Below, piece by piece: positions 45,787 through 59,551 of a stretch of DNA of 64,000 nt (positions are counted from its first letter, which is position 1; each line of letters starts with the position of its first letter). The notes under the pieces were generated by a model, which saw nothing but the letters and a program-made list of their open reading frames with translations, was not told where the DNA came from and made no database searches. The DNA is taken from NCBI RefSeq assembly GCF_000376945.1, contig NZ_AQXU01000025.1:310001-374000 (forward strand), written 5' to 3'. The DNA comes from Leeia oryzae DSM 17879. GTDB taxonomy: Bacteria > Pseudomonadota > Gammaproteobacteria > Burkholderiales > Leeiaceae. Made by a program: the position numbers and the translations under genes.

Positions 45787-46464
45787 TCATTCCTTGCTAA
45801 CCCTGGTCCGTAACCAGGCAATGCGCTTCATTGCTGCAATATTCTTGACGCAGGCATCCACCCAGGAAGGCTTCTGCATGCGCGGGCTCACCAGCACCGT
45901 TCTCATGCCCAACCGTTTGGCAGTCCGCAGGTTTTCCAGCGTATCTTCCACCATGATCACCCGGGACGGATCCACACCGGTATGCCGCAAAATCTGCTGG
46001 TAGCCCTTAAGCGACGGTTTGGGGTAAAACCGGATATCCTCCAGTCCCCACACATCGTCAAACAGATTATCCACTTTTAACCCGTGCAATACCGCGTGCG
46101 CATAATGCCGCGGGGCATTGGTAAAGATGATTTTGCGCCCCGGCAGGCAGGCGAGCTGAGCCGCCAGCGCAGTCTCAGTACGCAATATATCCAATAAATC
46201 AGGGAATTGGTGAGTTTCTTTCAGAAAATGATGCGGGTTGACACCATGGTGCCGGACCAATCCGCTCAGCGTCGCCCCGTAGCGCTGCCAATAGCTCACC
46301 CGCAGCACGTGTGCGTCGGCTTCCGTCATCCCCAGATGGTGCACCAGATACTGGGTCATGGCCTCGGAGATACGCGGAAACACGGCCTGACTGGCGTCAT
46401 GCAGCGTATTGTCCAGATCAAACAACCACACCCAGGGCTGCCATGCGCGATGAGATTCTTGCAC
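45787..46464 (-). CDS. HAD-superfamily pyrimidine 5'-nucleotidase-type hydrolase
   Basis: Phosphatase of the HAD superfamily, closest by motif to the Sdt1-like pyrimidine 5'-nucleotidases. Motif I is FDLDNTLHDA, motif II is IIFTNAPRHYAHAVL, the lysine is in RFYPKPSLKGY and motif IV is VIMVEDTLENL. I use the GTG at 46464 with GGGGG four bases upstream, giving 225 residues; the longer frame from GTG 46518 would begin within the argB terminator hairpin. queD follows four bases downstream. Substrate unknown. Confidence 0.8.
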   Translation of the reverse strand: MQESHRAWQPWVWLFDLDNTLHDASQAVFPRISEAMTQYLVHHLGMTEADAHVLRVSYWQRYGATLSGLVRHHGVNPHHFLKETHQFPDLLDILRTETALAAQLACLPGRKIIFTNAPRHYAHAVLHGLKVDNLFDDVWGLEDIRFYPKPSLKGYQQILRHTGVDPSRVIMVEDTLENLRTAKRLGMRTVLVSPRMQKPSWVDACVKNIAAMKRIAWLRTRVSKE

Positions 46465-46481
46465 CCAGCCCCCATTCACAA

Positions 46482-46506
46482 TCAAACAAGGGGGAGCATC
46501 CCCCCT
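46482..46506 (-). terminator. Possible terminator after argB
   Basis: A GGGGGA/TCCCCC stem (46490-46495 with 46499-46504) and loop GCA, followed on the minus strand by TTGTTTGAT. The T tract is imperfect. It lies 25 bases past the argB stop. Confidence 0.45.
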
Positions 46507-46530
46507 AGCGAGCTTCACATTAACGTTTAC

Positions 46531-47430
<900 letters not shown>

Positions 47431-47433
47431 TTA

Positions 47434-47459
47434 TTCAGACGAGGGGGAGGTCGTCTGAA
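47434..47459. repeat. Inverted repeat resembling a Neisseria-type DNA uptake sequence pair
   Basis: TTCAGACGA and TCGTCTGAA form a 9-bp stem around GGGGGAGG, between the glutathione transferase stop and argB. The right arm reads AGGTCGTCTGAA (47448-47459). From memory this equals one Neisseria uptake-sequence dialect (AG-mucDUS). In Neisseria such inverted pairs often form terminators. I found no second copy of the 12-mer in this window. Confidence 0.5.
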
Positions 47460-47510
47460 GCAATACGTCAAATCACGATGTTAAACATCTACGGCCAACA
47501 TCTAAAGCTG

Positions 47511-48125
47511 TTAGCCAGGAACCGCCATGCCCCGCATAACGGCAGGTCTGACTTGCACCTGCTCATACCACCTGGCCACATGTTCATAATCGGCCAGCTC
47601 AATCTGCTGCCAGTCATGCCGGCTGATCCAGGGGAACAGCGCCATGTCGGCAATCGAATAGTCACCGGCAATATATTCAGACTGGCTTAACACCTGATTC
47701 AGCACCGCGTACAAGCGGTTGGCTTCGGTGCCATAGCGGTGGATGGCATATGGAACCGGCTCGGGTGCAAACCGCAGAAAATGGTGCACTTGTCCCAGTA
47801 TAGGGCCAATGCTCCCCATCTGAAACATCATCCATTGCAGAACTGCATAGCGTGCCGGACCGGATACGGGCAAAAACTGCTGATACTTCTCTGCCAGATA
47901 CACCAGAATCGCACCGCTCTCACAAATCGTGACCGGCTCTGCTGCACTACGATCAACGAGAACCGGGATCTTGCTGTTCGGGTTAATTGCTACAAACGCC
48001 GGTGCAAACTGTTCCCCTGCACCGATATTGATCGTATGGACCTGATACGGAACGCCAAGTTCCTCCAGCATGATCGATACTTTTCGACCATTGGGCGTAC
48101 GCCAGGTGTACAAGTCCATCATCAA
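47511..48125 (-). CDS. Glutathione S-transferase (Nu-class/YfcG-like)
   Basis: Two-domain GST of 204 residues. The N-terminal thioredoxin-like domain begins MDLYTWRTPNGRKVSIMLEELG; TPNG with Thr and Asn at the active site is the mark of the YfcG/YghU (Nu) class, which has disulphide reductase activity. The cis-proline segment NPNSKIPVLVD and the ESGAILVYLAEKY glutathione contact are present. The all-helical domain follows (about residues 85-204). A promoter is predicted 27 bases upstream of the start, so it can be expressed apart from glmS. Confidence 0.88.
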   Translation of the reverse strand: MMMDLYTWRTPNGRKVSIMLEELGVPYQVHTINIGAGEQFAPAFVAINPNSKIPVLVDRSAAEPVTICESGAILVYLAEKYQQFLPVSGPARYAVLQWMMFQMGSIGPILGQVHHFLRFAPEPVPYAIHRYGTEANRLYAVLNQVLSQSEYIAGDYSIADMALFPWISRHDWQQIELADYEHVARWYEQVQVRPAVMRGMAVPG

Positions 48126-48150
48126 ATGGTCCGCTCACAAACAATAGAAT

Positions 48151-48172
48151 TGGGGCGCATTGTAGCGCCCCA
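48151..48172 (-). terminator. Hairpin between glmS and the GST gene
   Basis: A perfect 8-bp stem (TGGGGCGC with GCGCCCCA) and loop TACAAT on the minus strand, about 50 bases past the glmS stop. No long T tract follows. The loop doubles as the -10 of a possible GST promoter. Confidence 0.4.
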
Positions 48173-48186
48173 CGGAAATTGCGCAA
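48159..48186 (-). promoter_or_regulatory. Candidate sigma-70 promoter for the GST gene
   Basis: On the minus strand TTGCGC (48181-48186) and TACAAT (48159-48164) are separated by 16 bases. The predicted start gives a leader of about 27 bases before the ATG at 48125. Confidence 0.5.
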
Positions 48187-48224
48187 GTATCTGACGCAAA
48201 AAAGTTTTTAGACTATCCCCGACC

Positions 48225-50054
48225 TCATTCCACTGTCACGGATTTTGCCAGGTTTCTAGGCTTGTCCACATCGGTCCCTTTTTGCAAAGCGGCATGGTAA
48301 GCCAGCATTTGCACCGGAATTGCATGCAGCACCGGGCTCAGTACGCCCACATGACGAGGCGTGCGAATCACATGCACGCCGTCGGACTCGCTGAAGTGGC
48401 TGTCCAGATCGGCAAACACGAACAGCTCGCCGCCCCGTGCGCGGACTTCCTGCATGTTGGACTTCACTTTTTCCAGCAGGGCATCATTGGGCGCAATCAC
48501 CACTACCGGCATTTTTTCATCCACCAACGCAAGCGGGCCATGTTTCAGTTCACCCGCCGGATAGGCTTCGGCGTGGATGTACGAAATTTCTTTCAGTTTC
48601 AAGGCGCCTTCCAGCGCAATCGGGTAATGCACGCCACGCCCCAGGAACAAGGCATGTTCCTTGTTGGAGAAACGCTCCGCCCAGCTCTTGATTTGCGGCT
48701 CCAGATTCAAGGCATGCTGCACACTGCCCGGCAAGTGGCGCAATGCCTCGATATACTCGACCTCTTTTTCCACTTTCAGACGCCCGGTACGCTTGGCGAG
48801 CGTAACGGCCAGCGTAAACAGCGCAATCAGCTGGGTGGTGAAAGCCTTGGTGGATGCCACACCAATCTCGGCGCCGGCACGGGTATAAAACACCAGACGG
48901 CTGGCTCGCGGGATGGCACTTTCCTGTACGTTGCAAATGGACAGGGTCAGGTCATGGCCCAGGGATTTTGCATATTTCAACGCTTCCATCGTGTCCAGTG
49001 TCTCGCCACTCTGGGAGATGGTCACAATCAGCGCATTCGGGTTAGCCACGGCATCGCGGTAACGATACTCGCTGGCGACTTCTACCGAGCAAGGCAGTCC
49101 CGAAATCGCCTCAACCCAGTAGCGCGCAACCGAGCCTGCATAAAAACTGGTACCACACGCAAGAATCTGCACTGCATTCACCTTCGCGAACACATCTTCG
49201 GCATCCTCGCCAAACAGTTCCGGACGGAATCCCGCATCCAGCACCTGTTCAATGGTGTCAGACAGCGCTTTAGGCTGCTCGTGAATTTCCTTCTGCATGA
49301 AGTGGTTGTAAGGCCCCAACTCCAAAGATGCCAGCGATACATCTGAAACGTGCACTTTGCGTGTCACAGCAGCGCCAATTGCATCCACAATCTGGATGCT
49401 GTCGCGCTTGATCTCGGCCACATCACCCTCTTCCAGAAAAATCACCCGGCGGGTGGCAGACAACACGGCAGAAACATCCGACGCGATGAAGTTCTCACCT
49501 TCACCCAGCCCGATCAGCAACGGGCAGCCGACTCGGGCACAAATCAGGGTGTCCGGCTGCTTCAGGGAGATCACGGCAATCGCATAGGCGCCGGTCAATT
49601 CACGGACAGCCTGTTGGGTCGCCTTGAACAGATCGGCATGCTGTTTGAAGTAATGGTGTACCAGATGGGCGATCACCTCGGTATCGGTCTGGGAGGTAAA
49701 CTTGTACCCCAGTGCTTTCAGGCGCTGACGTTGCGCCTCATGGTTTTCGATAATGCCGTTATGGACAATAGCCAGTTCGTCTTCAGACACATGCGGGTGA
49801 GCATTCGGCTCGGTTACCCCGCCATGGGTCGCCCAGCGGGTGTGGCCAATGCCGATATTGCCGGTCAATTTTTCGGCAATAGCAGCATTTTCCATTTCCA
49901 CCACCCGGCCGACACGGCGCACACGATGGATGTGGTCATCCGCCAGCACCGCAACGCCGGCAGAATCATAGCCGCGATACTCCAGACGTTTCAGCCCTTC
50001 CACCAGCAAAGGCACTACATTATTCGGGGAAATCGCACCAACAATTCCACACAT
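48225..50054 (-). CDS. glmS: Glutamine--fructose-6-phosphate aminotransferase (isomerising)
   Basis: First step of amino-sugar synthesis: fructose-6-phosphate plus glutamine to glucosamine-6-phosphate. The class II amidotransferase domain starts MCGIVGAIS with the catalytic cysteine at position 2. GHTRWATHG, two SIS sugar-isomerase domains (with SQSGETLDT and [18 protein letters not shown]), and the C-terminal [12 protein letters not shown] are all canonical. 609 residues is exactly the usual size. AAGGAG lies seven bases upstream, inside the end of glmR, and the two genes abut with no gap. Confidence 0.98.
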   Translation of the reverse strand: MCGIVGAISPNNVVPLLVEGLKRLEYRGYDSAGVAVLADDHIHRVRRVGRVVEMENAAIAEKLTGNIGIGHTRWATHGGVTEPNAHPHVSEDELAIVHNGIIENHEAQRQRLKALGYKFTSQTDTEVIAHLVHHYFKQHADLFKATQQAVRELTGAYAIAVISLKQPDTLICARVGCPLLIGLGEGENFIASDVSAVLSATRRVIFLEEGDVAEIKRDSIQIVDAIGAAVTRKVHVSDVSLASLELGPYNHFMQKEIHEQPKALSDTIEQVLDAGFRPELFGEDAEDVFAKVNAVQILACGTSFYAGSVARYWVEAISGLPCSVEVASEYRYRDAVANPNALIVTISQSGETLDTMEALKYAKSLGHDLTLSICNVQESAIPRASRLVFYTRAGAEIGVASTKAFTTQLIALFTLAVTLAKRTGRLKVEKEVEYIEALRHLPGSVQHALNLEPQIKSWAERFSNKEHALFLGRGVHYPIALEGALKLKEISYIHAEAYPAGELKHGPLALVDEKMPVVVIAPNDALLEKVKSNMQEVRARGGELFVFADLDSHFSESDGVHVIRTPRHVGVLSPVLHAIPVQMLAYHAALQKGTDVDKPRNLAKSVTVE

Positions 50055-50846
50055 TCATTTTCTCCTTGGTGTATCTGCAGAGGGAGACGCACAGATCAGC
50101 GTCACGCCTTTAGCTTGAATCTGGTCACGCGCCTCAGCCCCCAGGCCATCATCGGTCACCAATGTATGAATACGCTGCCATGGCAGCTCCAGATTGGGAA
50201 TACGGCGGCCGATTTTCTCGGACTCCACCATCACAATCACTTCTCGGGCAACTTCTGCCATCACCCGTGACAGACCAACCAGCTCATTAAACGTGGTCGT
50301 ACCGCGCTCAAGATCAATCCCGTCAGCACCAATAAACAATTGGTCAAAGTCATAAGAGCGTAGCGCCTGCTCCGCCATCTGCCCTTGAAATGACTCTGAA
50401 TGCGGGTCCCATGTCCCGCCAGTCATCAACAGAATCGGTTCATTCTCCAATTCACGCAGTTGCCCTGCCACATTCAACGAATTGGTCATCACCACCAGAC
50501 CGCGTTTGTTACCCAGCAGGGGGATCATGGAACTCGTCGTCGTCCCGCTATCAATGATCACTCGGTTATGATCTCGAATCCGCTCTGCGGCCGCCCGTGC
50601 AATCGCTTGCTTTCGATTCGAAACCTGCTCGACATCCGGTTCAATGACCATTTCACTGGGTAACGATACTGCACCTCCATATCGACGGAGCAACAGACCA
50701 CCCGTTTCCAGCAAGGCAAGGTCTTTTCTTATGGTCACTTCTGAAGTAGCAAAGCGTTGGGTCAACGCTTCTACACTGACCTCTCCCTGCTCCTGCACCA
50801 ACACGGCGATCGCATGGCGACGTTGCTGAGTGTTTCGTTTGGTCAT
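50055..50846 (-). CDS. DeoR-family transcriptional regulator (GlmR-like)
   Basis: DeoR/GlpR-type regulator of 263 residues. The N-terminal winged helix-turn-helix includes VSVEALTQRFATSEVTIRKDLALLE (about residues 23-47), and a ribose-phosphate-isomerase-like sugar-phosphate sensor follows (IIDSGTTTSSMIPLLG and FIGADGIDLERGTTTFNE). Position directly before glmS points to amino-sugar-phosphate control of glmS, as an inference. Its own promoter region contains several TTTCG repeats that could be its operator. Confidence 0.9.
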   Translation of the reverse strand: MTKRNTQQRRHAIAVLVQEQGEVSVEALTQRFATSEVTIRKDLALLETGGLLLRRYGGAVSLPSEMVIEPDVEQVSNRKQAIARAAAERIRDHNRVIIDSGTTTSSMIPLLGNKRGLVVMTNSLNVAGQLRELENEPILLMTGGTWDPHSESFQGQMAEQALRSYDFDQLFIGADGIDLERGTTTFNELVGLSRVMAEVAREVIVMVESEKIGRRIPNLELPWQRIHTLVTDDGLGAEARDQIQAKGVTLICASPSADTPRRK

Positions 50847-50852
50847 GGCATG

Positions 50853-50865
50853 TTTCGTTTCGAAA
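50853..50865. promoter_or_regulatory. Candidate operator upstream of glmR
   Basis: TTTCGTTTCGAAA contains a direct repeat of TTTCG and a CGAAA arm, between the glmR -10 and start codon. Further TTTCG copies are at 50833-50837 and 50890-50894. DeoR-family operators often use TTTCG-type repeats; autoregulation is inferred. Confidence 0.45.
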
Positions 50866-50873
50866 GTTTTAGC

Positions 50874-50903
50874 ATCATATCAGGCTGAGTTTCGGTTTGG
50901 CAA
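50874..50903 (-). promoter_or_regulatory. Candidate sigma-70 promoter of glmR-glmS
   Basis: TTGCCA (50898-50903) and TATGAT (50874-50879) on the minus strand with an 18-base spacer, about 28 bases before the glmR ATG. Confidence 0.6.
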
Positions 50904-50925
50904 CATCGGCAGGACAACCATAAGC

Positions 50926-50959
50926 AAAAAGCCCGACAGGGTTAACCGATCGGGCTTTT
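50926..50959 (-). terminator. Intrinsic terminator after glmU
   Basis: A 9-bp stem (AAAGCCCGA with TCGGGCTTT) followed by a T run on the minus strand, 34 bases past the glmU stop. Confidence 0.85.
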
Positions 50960-50992
50960 GTCTGGCGTGTGAAAATTCCACCAAAGCGGAAA

Positions 50993-52369
50993 TCAATCTT
51001 TCTTTTTCACCGGACGCTGCCAATTTGTGATGGTGAGTTGCTTTGCCCTGGCAACGGTCAACACATTGTCCGGTGCAGGCTTGGTTATGGTAGAACCCGC
51101 ACCAATCGTGGCCCCGACACCAATTGTCACTGGTGCCACCAACATGCTACCAGAGCCAATAAATGCCCCGTCACCAATTTCGGTTAGCGATTTATTGGCT
51201 CCATCATAGTTGCAAGTAATCGTACCGGCGCCGACATTTACACCCGCACCAATTTTCGCGTCCCCCACATAGCTTAGATGGTTTACCTTGCTACCCAAAC
51301 CAACTTTGGATTTTTTAATTTCCACAAAATTGCCAATGTGCACATCAGCAGACAACTCTGCGCCAGGGCGAAGACGTGCAAACGGGCCAATTCTGGCACC
51401 TTCTCCCACCATTGCGCCATCAATGTGGCTATAGGCAGCAATTTGCGTCCCGGCTGCAAGCGTGCAATCCTTGAGAACGCAGTTCGGGCCAATAACTACG
51501 TCATCACCCAACACGACATCCCCTTCAAACACACAATTCACATCAATCATCACATCTTGGCCACAACGTAGCTGACCGCGAACATCCAGGCGCGAAGGGT
51601 CGCGTAAAGTAACGCCTTGCAGCATTAACTGTTGAGCAACTTCTGACTGATAATGGCGCTCCAGTTCAGCCAGTTGCAATTTGTTATTGACGCCCAGTGT
51701 TTCCCAGGGCTTACCTGGCTGGACGGTCTCGACAATCACCCCATCCTGCACCGCCAGCCCGATCAGATCCGTCAAATAATATTCTCCCTGAGCATTATTA
51801 TTGGTCAAAGCAGCCAGCCAGCGGTGCAAATGACGATTTGGCAGTAACAAAATACCAGTGTTGATTTCATTGATCGACAACTGCTCTGGAGATGCATCCT
51901 TGTGCTCTACAATGGCAGAAACTGCCCCCTGGGCATCACGCACGATACGCCCATAACCGCTCGGGTCATCCAGCAATTGCGTCAGTAAAACCACTTGCTC
52001 ACCACTACCCGCTACCGCCAGCATATTGTTAAGTGTACCCTCCGCCAGCAACGGCACATCACCATACAATACAAAGGTCATGCCCTCTGGTGGCAAAGCA
52101 GGAGCGGCACACTGCATCGCATGTCCAGTTCCAAGTTGCGGCTCTTGCAGCACCCATGTCAGTTGCTCATTGCCCATGGATGCTTTCACCAACTCCCCCT
52201 CATGGCCATAAATGACCACCAGATTTTCAGGCGTCAGCCTGCTCGCACAATCAATAACATGACCCAGCATGGGTTTGCCACCAATCTGGTGAAGAACTTT
52301 TGGCAGCTTGGAGTACATGCGAGTACCTTTACCACCAGCCAAAATGACTACATGAAGAGGAGAAGCCAT
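50993..52369 (-). CDS. glmU: Bifunctional GlcNAc-1-phosphate uridylyltransferase / GlcN-1-phosphate acetyltransferase
   Basis: Makes UDP-GlcNAc from glucosamine-1-phosphate. The N-terminal pyrophosphorylase domain starts [20 protein letters not shown], with YGDVPLL and a metal-binding aspartate. From about residue 250 a left-handed beta-helix of hexapeptide repeats carries the acetyltransferase ([10 protein letters not shown] contains its conserved loop). 458 residues is standard. Placed between atpC and glmR-glmS, it puts both ends of the amino-sugar route next to each other. Confidence 0.97.
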   Translation of the reverse strand: MASPLHVVILAGGKGTRMYSKLPKVLHQIGGKPMLGHVIDCASRLTPENLVVIYGHEGELVKASMGNEQLTWVLQEPQLGTGHAMQCAAPALPPEGMTFVLYGDVPLLAEGTLNNMLAVAGSGEQVVLLTQLLDDPSGYGRIVRDAQGAVSAIVEHKDASPEQLSINEINTGILLLPNRHLHRWLAALTNNNAQGEYYLTDLIGLAVQDGVIVETVQPGKPWETLGVNNKLQLAELERHYQSEVAQQLMLQGVTLRDPSRLDVRGQLRCGQDVMIDVNCVFEGDVVLGDDVVIGPNCVLKDCTLAAGTQIAAYSHIDGAMVGEGARIGPFARLRPGAELSADVHIGNFVEIKKSKVGLGSKVNHLSYVGDAKIGAGVNVGAGTITCNYDGANKSLTEIGDGAFIGSGSMLVAPVTIGVGATIGAGSTITKPAPDNVLTVARAKQLTITNWQRPVKKKD

Positions 52370-52469
52370 AAGAGAATCCGTGAGGGTTGGCGCAACAAAA
52401 TAAAGTCAGAAATATACCAGCAACCGGAAGTTACCGCAGCATGGGGGTAGCAAATCGGCCGCAGATAAC

Positions 52470-52497
52470 AAAAAAGGCAGCCGAAGCTGCCTTTTTT
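52470..52497 (-). terminator. Intrinsic terminator of the ATP synthase operon
   Basis: On the minus strand: GGCAGC, loop TTCG, GCTGCC, then six T. A textbook hairpin with a stable tetraloop, 16 bases past the atpC stop. Confidence 0.95.
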
Positions 52498-52513
52498 ATT
52501 TGGTACGACCCGG

Positions 52514-52939
52514 TTAGTGAGACCGTTTGCGCAGCTTGTTGATAGCGGCAAGTTGAGCTACCGCCTCTGCGAGTTCAGCCTGAGCTTTTGCCAGATCCAT
52601 TGCAGCAGACTTGTCTTTCAGTGCTTCTTCAGCACGACGCTTGGCATCAGCAGCACGGGCCTCATCGAGGTCCGCACCGCGCAATGCAGCATCAGCCAAC
52701 ACTGTTACAACATGAGGCTGCACTTCCAGCAAACCGCCAGAAACAAAAATGAATGTTTCTTCATCGGAATGCAGAAGCTTGATCTTTAGAAGACCAGGTT
52801 TCAAACGCGTCAACAACGGCGCATGGCGTGGGTAAACACCGATTTCACCCTTTTCTGCTGGCGCCACAATAAATTCTGCAGTTCCAGAGAAAACGTTCTG
52901 TTCAGCACTTACCACATCTACATGCATCGTCATGGCCAT
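52514..52939 (-). CDS. atpC: F1Fo ATP synthase subunit epsilon
   Basis: Epsilon subunit of the F1 central stalk. The beta-sandwich domain begins [31 protein letters not shown], contains [13 protein letters not shown] and [19 protein letters not shown], and is followed by the two C-terminal helices with the regulatory function. The exact start may be 52939, 52933 or 52927; three ATGs lie in frame. About 141 residues, last gene of the operon. Confidence 0.96.
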   Translation of the reverse strand: MAMTMHVDVVSAEQNVFSGTAEFIVAPAEKGEIGVYPRHAPLLTRLKPGLLKIKLLHSDEETFIFVSGGLLEVQPHVVTVLADAALRGADLDEARAADAKRRAEEALKDKSAAMDLAKAQAELAEAVAQLAAINKLRKRSH

Positions 52940-52954
52940 ATTCCACCCACCTTA

Positions 52955-54394
<1,440 letters not shown>

Positions 54395-54409
54395 TCATGC
54401 CCTCAAGCA

Positions 54410-55276
54410 TCAGACTGCTGCTGCCCCCGCGACAATTTCAGACAGTTCCTTGGTAATTGCGGCCTGACGGGTCTTGTTGTAAACCAGTTTCAGTTCGTCA
54501 ATTACGGTACCTGCGTTGTCAGATGCAGCCTTCATCGCAACCATCCGCGCACTTTGCTCGGAGGCCATATTTTCAGCCACAGCCTGATACACCAGTGCTT
54601 CTACATAACGCAGCAGCAATTCATCAATCACGGTACGCGCATCAGGCTCATACAGGTATTCCCAATTATGAGTCTGATCGTTTTTCAGCACATCGGCCTT
54701 CACTGGCAGCAATTGCTCAGCGGTAGGCTCCTGACGCATTGTGTTGATAAACTTGGTGTAAACAACATGCAGTTCGTCGATCTTGCCTTCGATGAATGCA
54801 TCCAGCATCACCTTGACTGGACCAATCAACTGATCCAGATGCGGTGTGTCACCCAAGTGAGTCGCATGAGATACCACGGTAGCGCCGATACGCTGCATGA
54901 AACCAAAGCCTTTACCACCAATGGCGCAGACATCCATCTCTACGCCCTGGCTTTGCCAGGTTTTCATGCGCTGCGTCAAAAGACGCAGCACGTTGGTATT
55001 CAAGCCACCACACAAACCCTTGTCAGATGTCACCACAATGACGCCCACGCGTTTGACGCTTGAACGTTCAATGAGGAAAGGGTGCATGTAATCTTTGGTG
55101 GCTTGCGACAAGTTAGCGGCAACGGTGCGGATTTTCTCACCGTAAGGGCGGGCAGCCCGCATCCGGTCTTGCGCACGGCGCATTTTGGATGCGGCAACCA
55201 TTTCCATCGCACGAGTGATCTTTTGCGTGTTTTGAACGCTCTTGATCTTGTTGCGAATCTCTTTTCCGCCTGCCAT
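54410..55276 (-). CDS. atpG: F1Fo ATP synthase subunit gamma
   Basis: Rotor shaft of F1. The N-terminal helix [33 protein letters not shown] and the C-terminal helix with [32 protein letters not shown], which together form the coiled coil, are fully conserved. 288 residues is usual. Confidence 0.98.
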   Translation of the reverse strand: MAGGKEIRNKIKSVQNTQKITRAMEMVAASKMRRAQDRMRAARPYGEKIRTVAANLSQATKDYMHPFLIERSSVKRVGVIVVTSDKGLCGGLNTNVLRLLTQRMKTWQSQGVEMDVCAIGGKGFGFMQRIGATVVSHATHLGDTPHLDQLIGPVKVMLDAFIEGKIDELHVVYTKFINTMRQEPTAEQLLPVKADVLKNDQTHNWEYLYEPDARTVIDELLLRYVEALVYQAVAENMASEQSARMVAMKAASDNAGTVIDELKLVYNKTRQAAITKELSEIVAGAAAV

Positions 55277-55300
55277 AACAGTTCCTGTCCTTGCGTCCGA

Positions 55301-56842
55301 TTAGTAGGTCGAAGTCTTCTTGAACTCCACCATCGCAGAAGCCAGCAGTTTCTCGTTATCGCCAGACAACTCGGAAGTGCTGTCAACATCTGCAAGCACT
55401 TGCGGCAAGTTTGCCTTCACGTATGACAAGAACGCTGCTTCAAAAGCCAGACACTTCTCGACTGGAACGTCATCGTAGTAACCCTTGTTAACACCGAACA
55501 GTGTCAGGGTCATTTCAGAGACTTTCATCGGAGCGTATTGACCTTGCTTCATCAGCTCGGTTACACGACGGCCACGTTCCAGCTGCTTGCGTGTCGCTTC
55601 GTCAAGATCAGAAGCAAACTGAGCAAACGCAGCCAGTTCACGGTACTGAGCCAAGTCAGTACGGATACCACCAGACAGTTTTTTAACCGCTTTAGTCTGA
55701 GCAGCACCACCCACACGTGAAACAGAAATACCGGCGTTAATCGCTGGACGGATACCAGAGTTGAACAAGTCAGTTTCCAAGAAGATCTGACCGTCAGTAA
55801 TGGAAATCACGTTGGTAGGAACGAAAGCAGATACGTCACCAGCCTGGGTTTCAATGATTGGCAGCGCGGTCAGAGAACCGGTTTTGCCTTTCACTTCACC
55901 GTTGGTCAGTTTTTCTACATACTCGGCGTTCACACGAGCAGCACGCTCCAGCAGACGAGAGTGGATGTAGAATACGTCACCAGGGTAAGCTTCACGACCA
56001 GGTGGACGACGCAGCAGCAGAGAAATCTGACGGTATGCAACAGCCTGCTTAGACAGGTCATCGTATACGATCAGTGCATCTTCGCCGCGATCGCGGAAGT
56101 ATTCGCCCATTGAACAACCGGCGTACGGTGCAATGAACTGCATCGCTGCAGATTCAGAAGAAGAAGCAGCAACCACGATGGTGTGACCCAGCGCGCCGTG
56201 CTCTTCCAATTTGCGTACGACGTTGGCAATAGAAGAAGCCTTCTGACCAATCGCAACATAAATACAAATAACGCCGGTGCCTTTTTGGTTGATGATGGCA
56301 TCAATGGCAACAGCAGTTTTACCTGTCTGGCGGTCACCAATGATCAGCTCACGCTGACCACGACCTACCGGCACCATGGCGTCAATCGCCTTGATACCAG
56401 TCTGCATTGGCTGAGACACGCTTTGACGTGCAATCACGCCTGGAGCAATCTTTTCGATTGGAGAAGATGCCTTGGCAGCGATCGGGCCTTTGCCGTCAAT
56501 TGGCTGACCCAGCGCGTTAACCACGCGGCCAATCAATTCCGGACCAACAGGTACTTCAAGAATACGACCGGTACATTTAACTTCGTTACCTTCTGTGATG
56601 TGCTCATAATCGCCCATCACAACGGCACCCACGGAGTCACGCTCCAGGTTAAGTGCCAGGCCAAAGGTGTTGTTCGGGAATTCCAACATCTCGCCCTGCA
56701 TCACGTCAGATAGACCGTGAACACGAACGATACCGTCAGTTACCGACACAACCGTACCTTGTGTACGAGATTCCGAACCTGAAGACAGGTTCTGGATCTT
56801 GTTCTTAATCAGCTCGCTGATTTCAGATGGATTCAGTTGCAT
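55301..56842 (-). CDS. atpA: F1Fo ATP synthase subunit alpha
   Basis: Non-catalytic nucleotide-binding F1 subunit. It begins [17 protein letters not shown], carries the P-loop GDRQTGKT, and has the characteristic [26 protein letters not shown] region with the catalytic arginine nearby ([10 protein letters not shown]). 513 residues is the standard length. The two upstream genes atpH and atpF are separated by a few bases. Confidence 0.98.
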   Translation of the reverse strand: MQLNPSEISELIKNKIQNLSSGSESRTQGTVVSVTDGIVRVHGLSDVMQGEMLEFPNNTFGLALNLERDSVGAVVMGDYEHITEGNEVKCTGRILEVPVGPELIGRVVNALGQPIDGKGPIAAKASSPIEKIAPGVIARQSVSQPMQTGIKAIDAMVPVGRGQRELIIGDRQTGKTAVAIDAIINQKGTGVICIYVAIGQKASSIANVVRKLEEHGALGHTIVVAASSSESAAMQFIAPYAGCSMGEYFRDRGEDALIVYDDLSKQAVAYRQISLLLRRPPGREAYPGDVFYIHSRLLERAARVNAEYVEKLTNGEVKGKTGSLTALPIIETQAGDVSAFVPTNVISITDGQIFLETDLFNSGIRPAINAGISVSRVGGAAQTKAVKKLSGGIRTDLAQYRELAAFAQFASDLDEATRKQLERGRRVTELMKQGQYAPMKVSEMTLTLFGVNKGYYDDVPVEKCLAFEAAFLSYVKANLPQVLADVDSTSELSGDNEKLLASAMVEFKKTSTY

Positions 56843-56850
56843 GTTTACTC

Positions 56851-57387
56851 CTAACTTTTGAGCCCATAGGCCATCGCCTGCAGCTTGCCGCGTACGGATG
56901 CGTCGATCACAACGTCTCCGACCGTGATCTTGACCCCGCCCAACAACTCGGGGTCAACCGTCACCTGTGCGCGAATCTGGCGATCAAACCGTTTTACCAG
57001 TTGGGCATTGAGCTCACCTAGTTGGGCATCAGTCAGCGGGTAGGCGGACACGATGCTGGCATCGACACTATGTTCTGCCTTGAGCTTGAGCTCGGCAAAC
57101 TGTTGTGCGATTTCTGGCACCAGGACCAGTCGTTTGTTTTCGACCAGTACCTGCACAAAGTTTTTCACTTCTGAAGAAACCTTGTCGCCAACAATATCCA
57201 GCAGCAGAGACTCGACCTGCGGTCCGGACACATTCGGATTGCCGATAATCCCGGCAATTGAAGCATCCTGAACCACCGCCACCAACAGACGCAAAGCGTC
57301 GTCCCAGGCTGTCAGCTGGTTCTGCTCTTTGGCGAGCTTGAACACAGCCTCAGCATATGGGCGCGCAACGGTAACGATTTCTGCCAT
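56851..57387 (-). CDS. atpH: F1Fo ATP synthase subunit delta
   Basis: Peripheral stalk protein that clamps F1 to subunit b. It starts [19 protein letters not shown], the family signature, with a helical N-domain and a C-terminal [25 protein letters not shown]. 178 residues is normal. It starts six bases after the atpF stop and atpA follows nine bases on. Confidence 0.96.
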   Translation of the reverse strand: MAEIVTVARPYAEAVFKLAKEQNQLTAWDDALRLLVAVVQDASIAGIIGNPNVSGPQVESLLLDIVGDKVSSEVKNFVQVLVENKRLVLVPEIAQQFAELKLKAEHSVDASIVSAYPLTDAQLGELNAQLVKRFDRQIRAQVTVDPELLGGVKITVGDVVIDASVRGKLQAMAYGLKS

Positions 57388-57392
57388 GAGTT

Positions 57393-57863
57393 TTACAATT
57401 CCGCTTTGATGGTTTCAAGCAAATCTGCATGTGCTTTTGCATCGATTTCACGACGCAAGATTTTCTCTGCACCAGCCACAGCCAGAACGGCCACTTGCTG
57501 ACGGAGTTCTTCTTTAGCACGAGCAAATACCTGCTCGACTTCAGCCTCAGCAGCTGCAAGCTGACGCTCGCCCTCTGCCTTGGCAGCCTGTTTTGCCTCA
57601 TCAACAATCTGCGCTGCACGTTTTTCAGCCAAGGCGATAATTTCTGATGCCTGGCCTTTTGATTCACGCAGTTTGTCCGCAGCACGCTTCTCAGCATTTT
57701 CCAAGTCATGCTTGCCTTTTTCAGCAGCGGCAAGACCTTCTGAAATGCGTTTAGCGCGCTCGTCCATCATCTGGGTCAGCGGAGGCCAAACAAACTTCAT
57801 GGTAAAGACCACCAGAATAGCGAAGGTGATCATTTGCCCTAACAACGAGGCATTGATATCCAT
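57393..57863 (-). CDS. atpF: F1Fo ATP synthase subunit b
   Basis: Membrane-anchored peripheral stalk subunit. One N-terminal membrane segment ([23 protein letters not shown]) is followed by a long charged, alanine-rich coiled coil. 156 residues equals E. coli b. No second b-prime gene is present, as expected for a proteobacterial homodimeric stalk of this type. Confidence 0.97.
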   Translation of the reverse strand: MDINASLLGQMITFAILVVFTMKFVWPPLTQMMDERAKRISEGLAAAEKGKHDLENAEKRAADKLRESKGQASEIIALAEKRAAQIVDEAKQAAKAEGERQLAAAEAEVEQVFARAKEELRQQVAVLAVAGAEKILRREIDAKAHADLLETIKAEL

Positions 57864-57898
57864 GTTGTTTTCCTCTCAGGGTTTAAACGGGACCCAGA

Positions 57899-58231
<333 letters not shown>

Positions 58232-58252
58232 CTAACTCTTGTCAGATCCTGA

Positions 58253-59427
<1,175 letters not shown>

Positions 59428-59472
59428 TCGCTAGACCCTTCTTGAATTTTCTGTGGGCTAAAAAACCGCTGG

Positions 59473-59502
59473 ATTATAGCGAAAATGAGTAGTTCCCGTC
59501 AA
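59473..59502 (-). promoter_or_regulatory. Sigma-70 promoter of the atp operon
   Basis: TTGACG (59497-59502) and a perfect TATAAT (59473-59478) on the minus strand with an 18-base spacer. It is the best promoter match in the window and fits a highly expressed operon. Confidence 0.85.
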
Positions 59503-59551
59503 ACTTATCAGGCATTTCCCTTATTGAATTTCAATGAGTTACATGACAATG

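Noticed and set aside
46465-46518. Extended start of the HAD nucleotidase from GTG 46518
   Set aside because: It would begin inside the GC-rich hairpin after argB; GTG 46464 has a GGGGG ribosome element.
48282-49346. 354-codon open frame opposite glmS (and another, 49350-50270)
   Set aside because: Shadows of glmS, which is certain; no protein family features.
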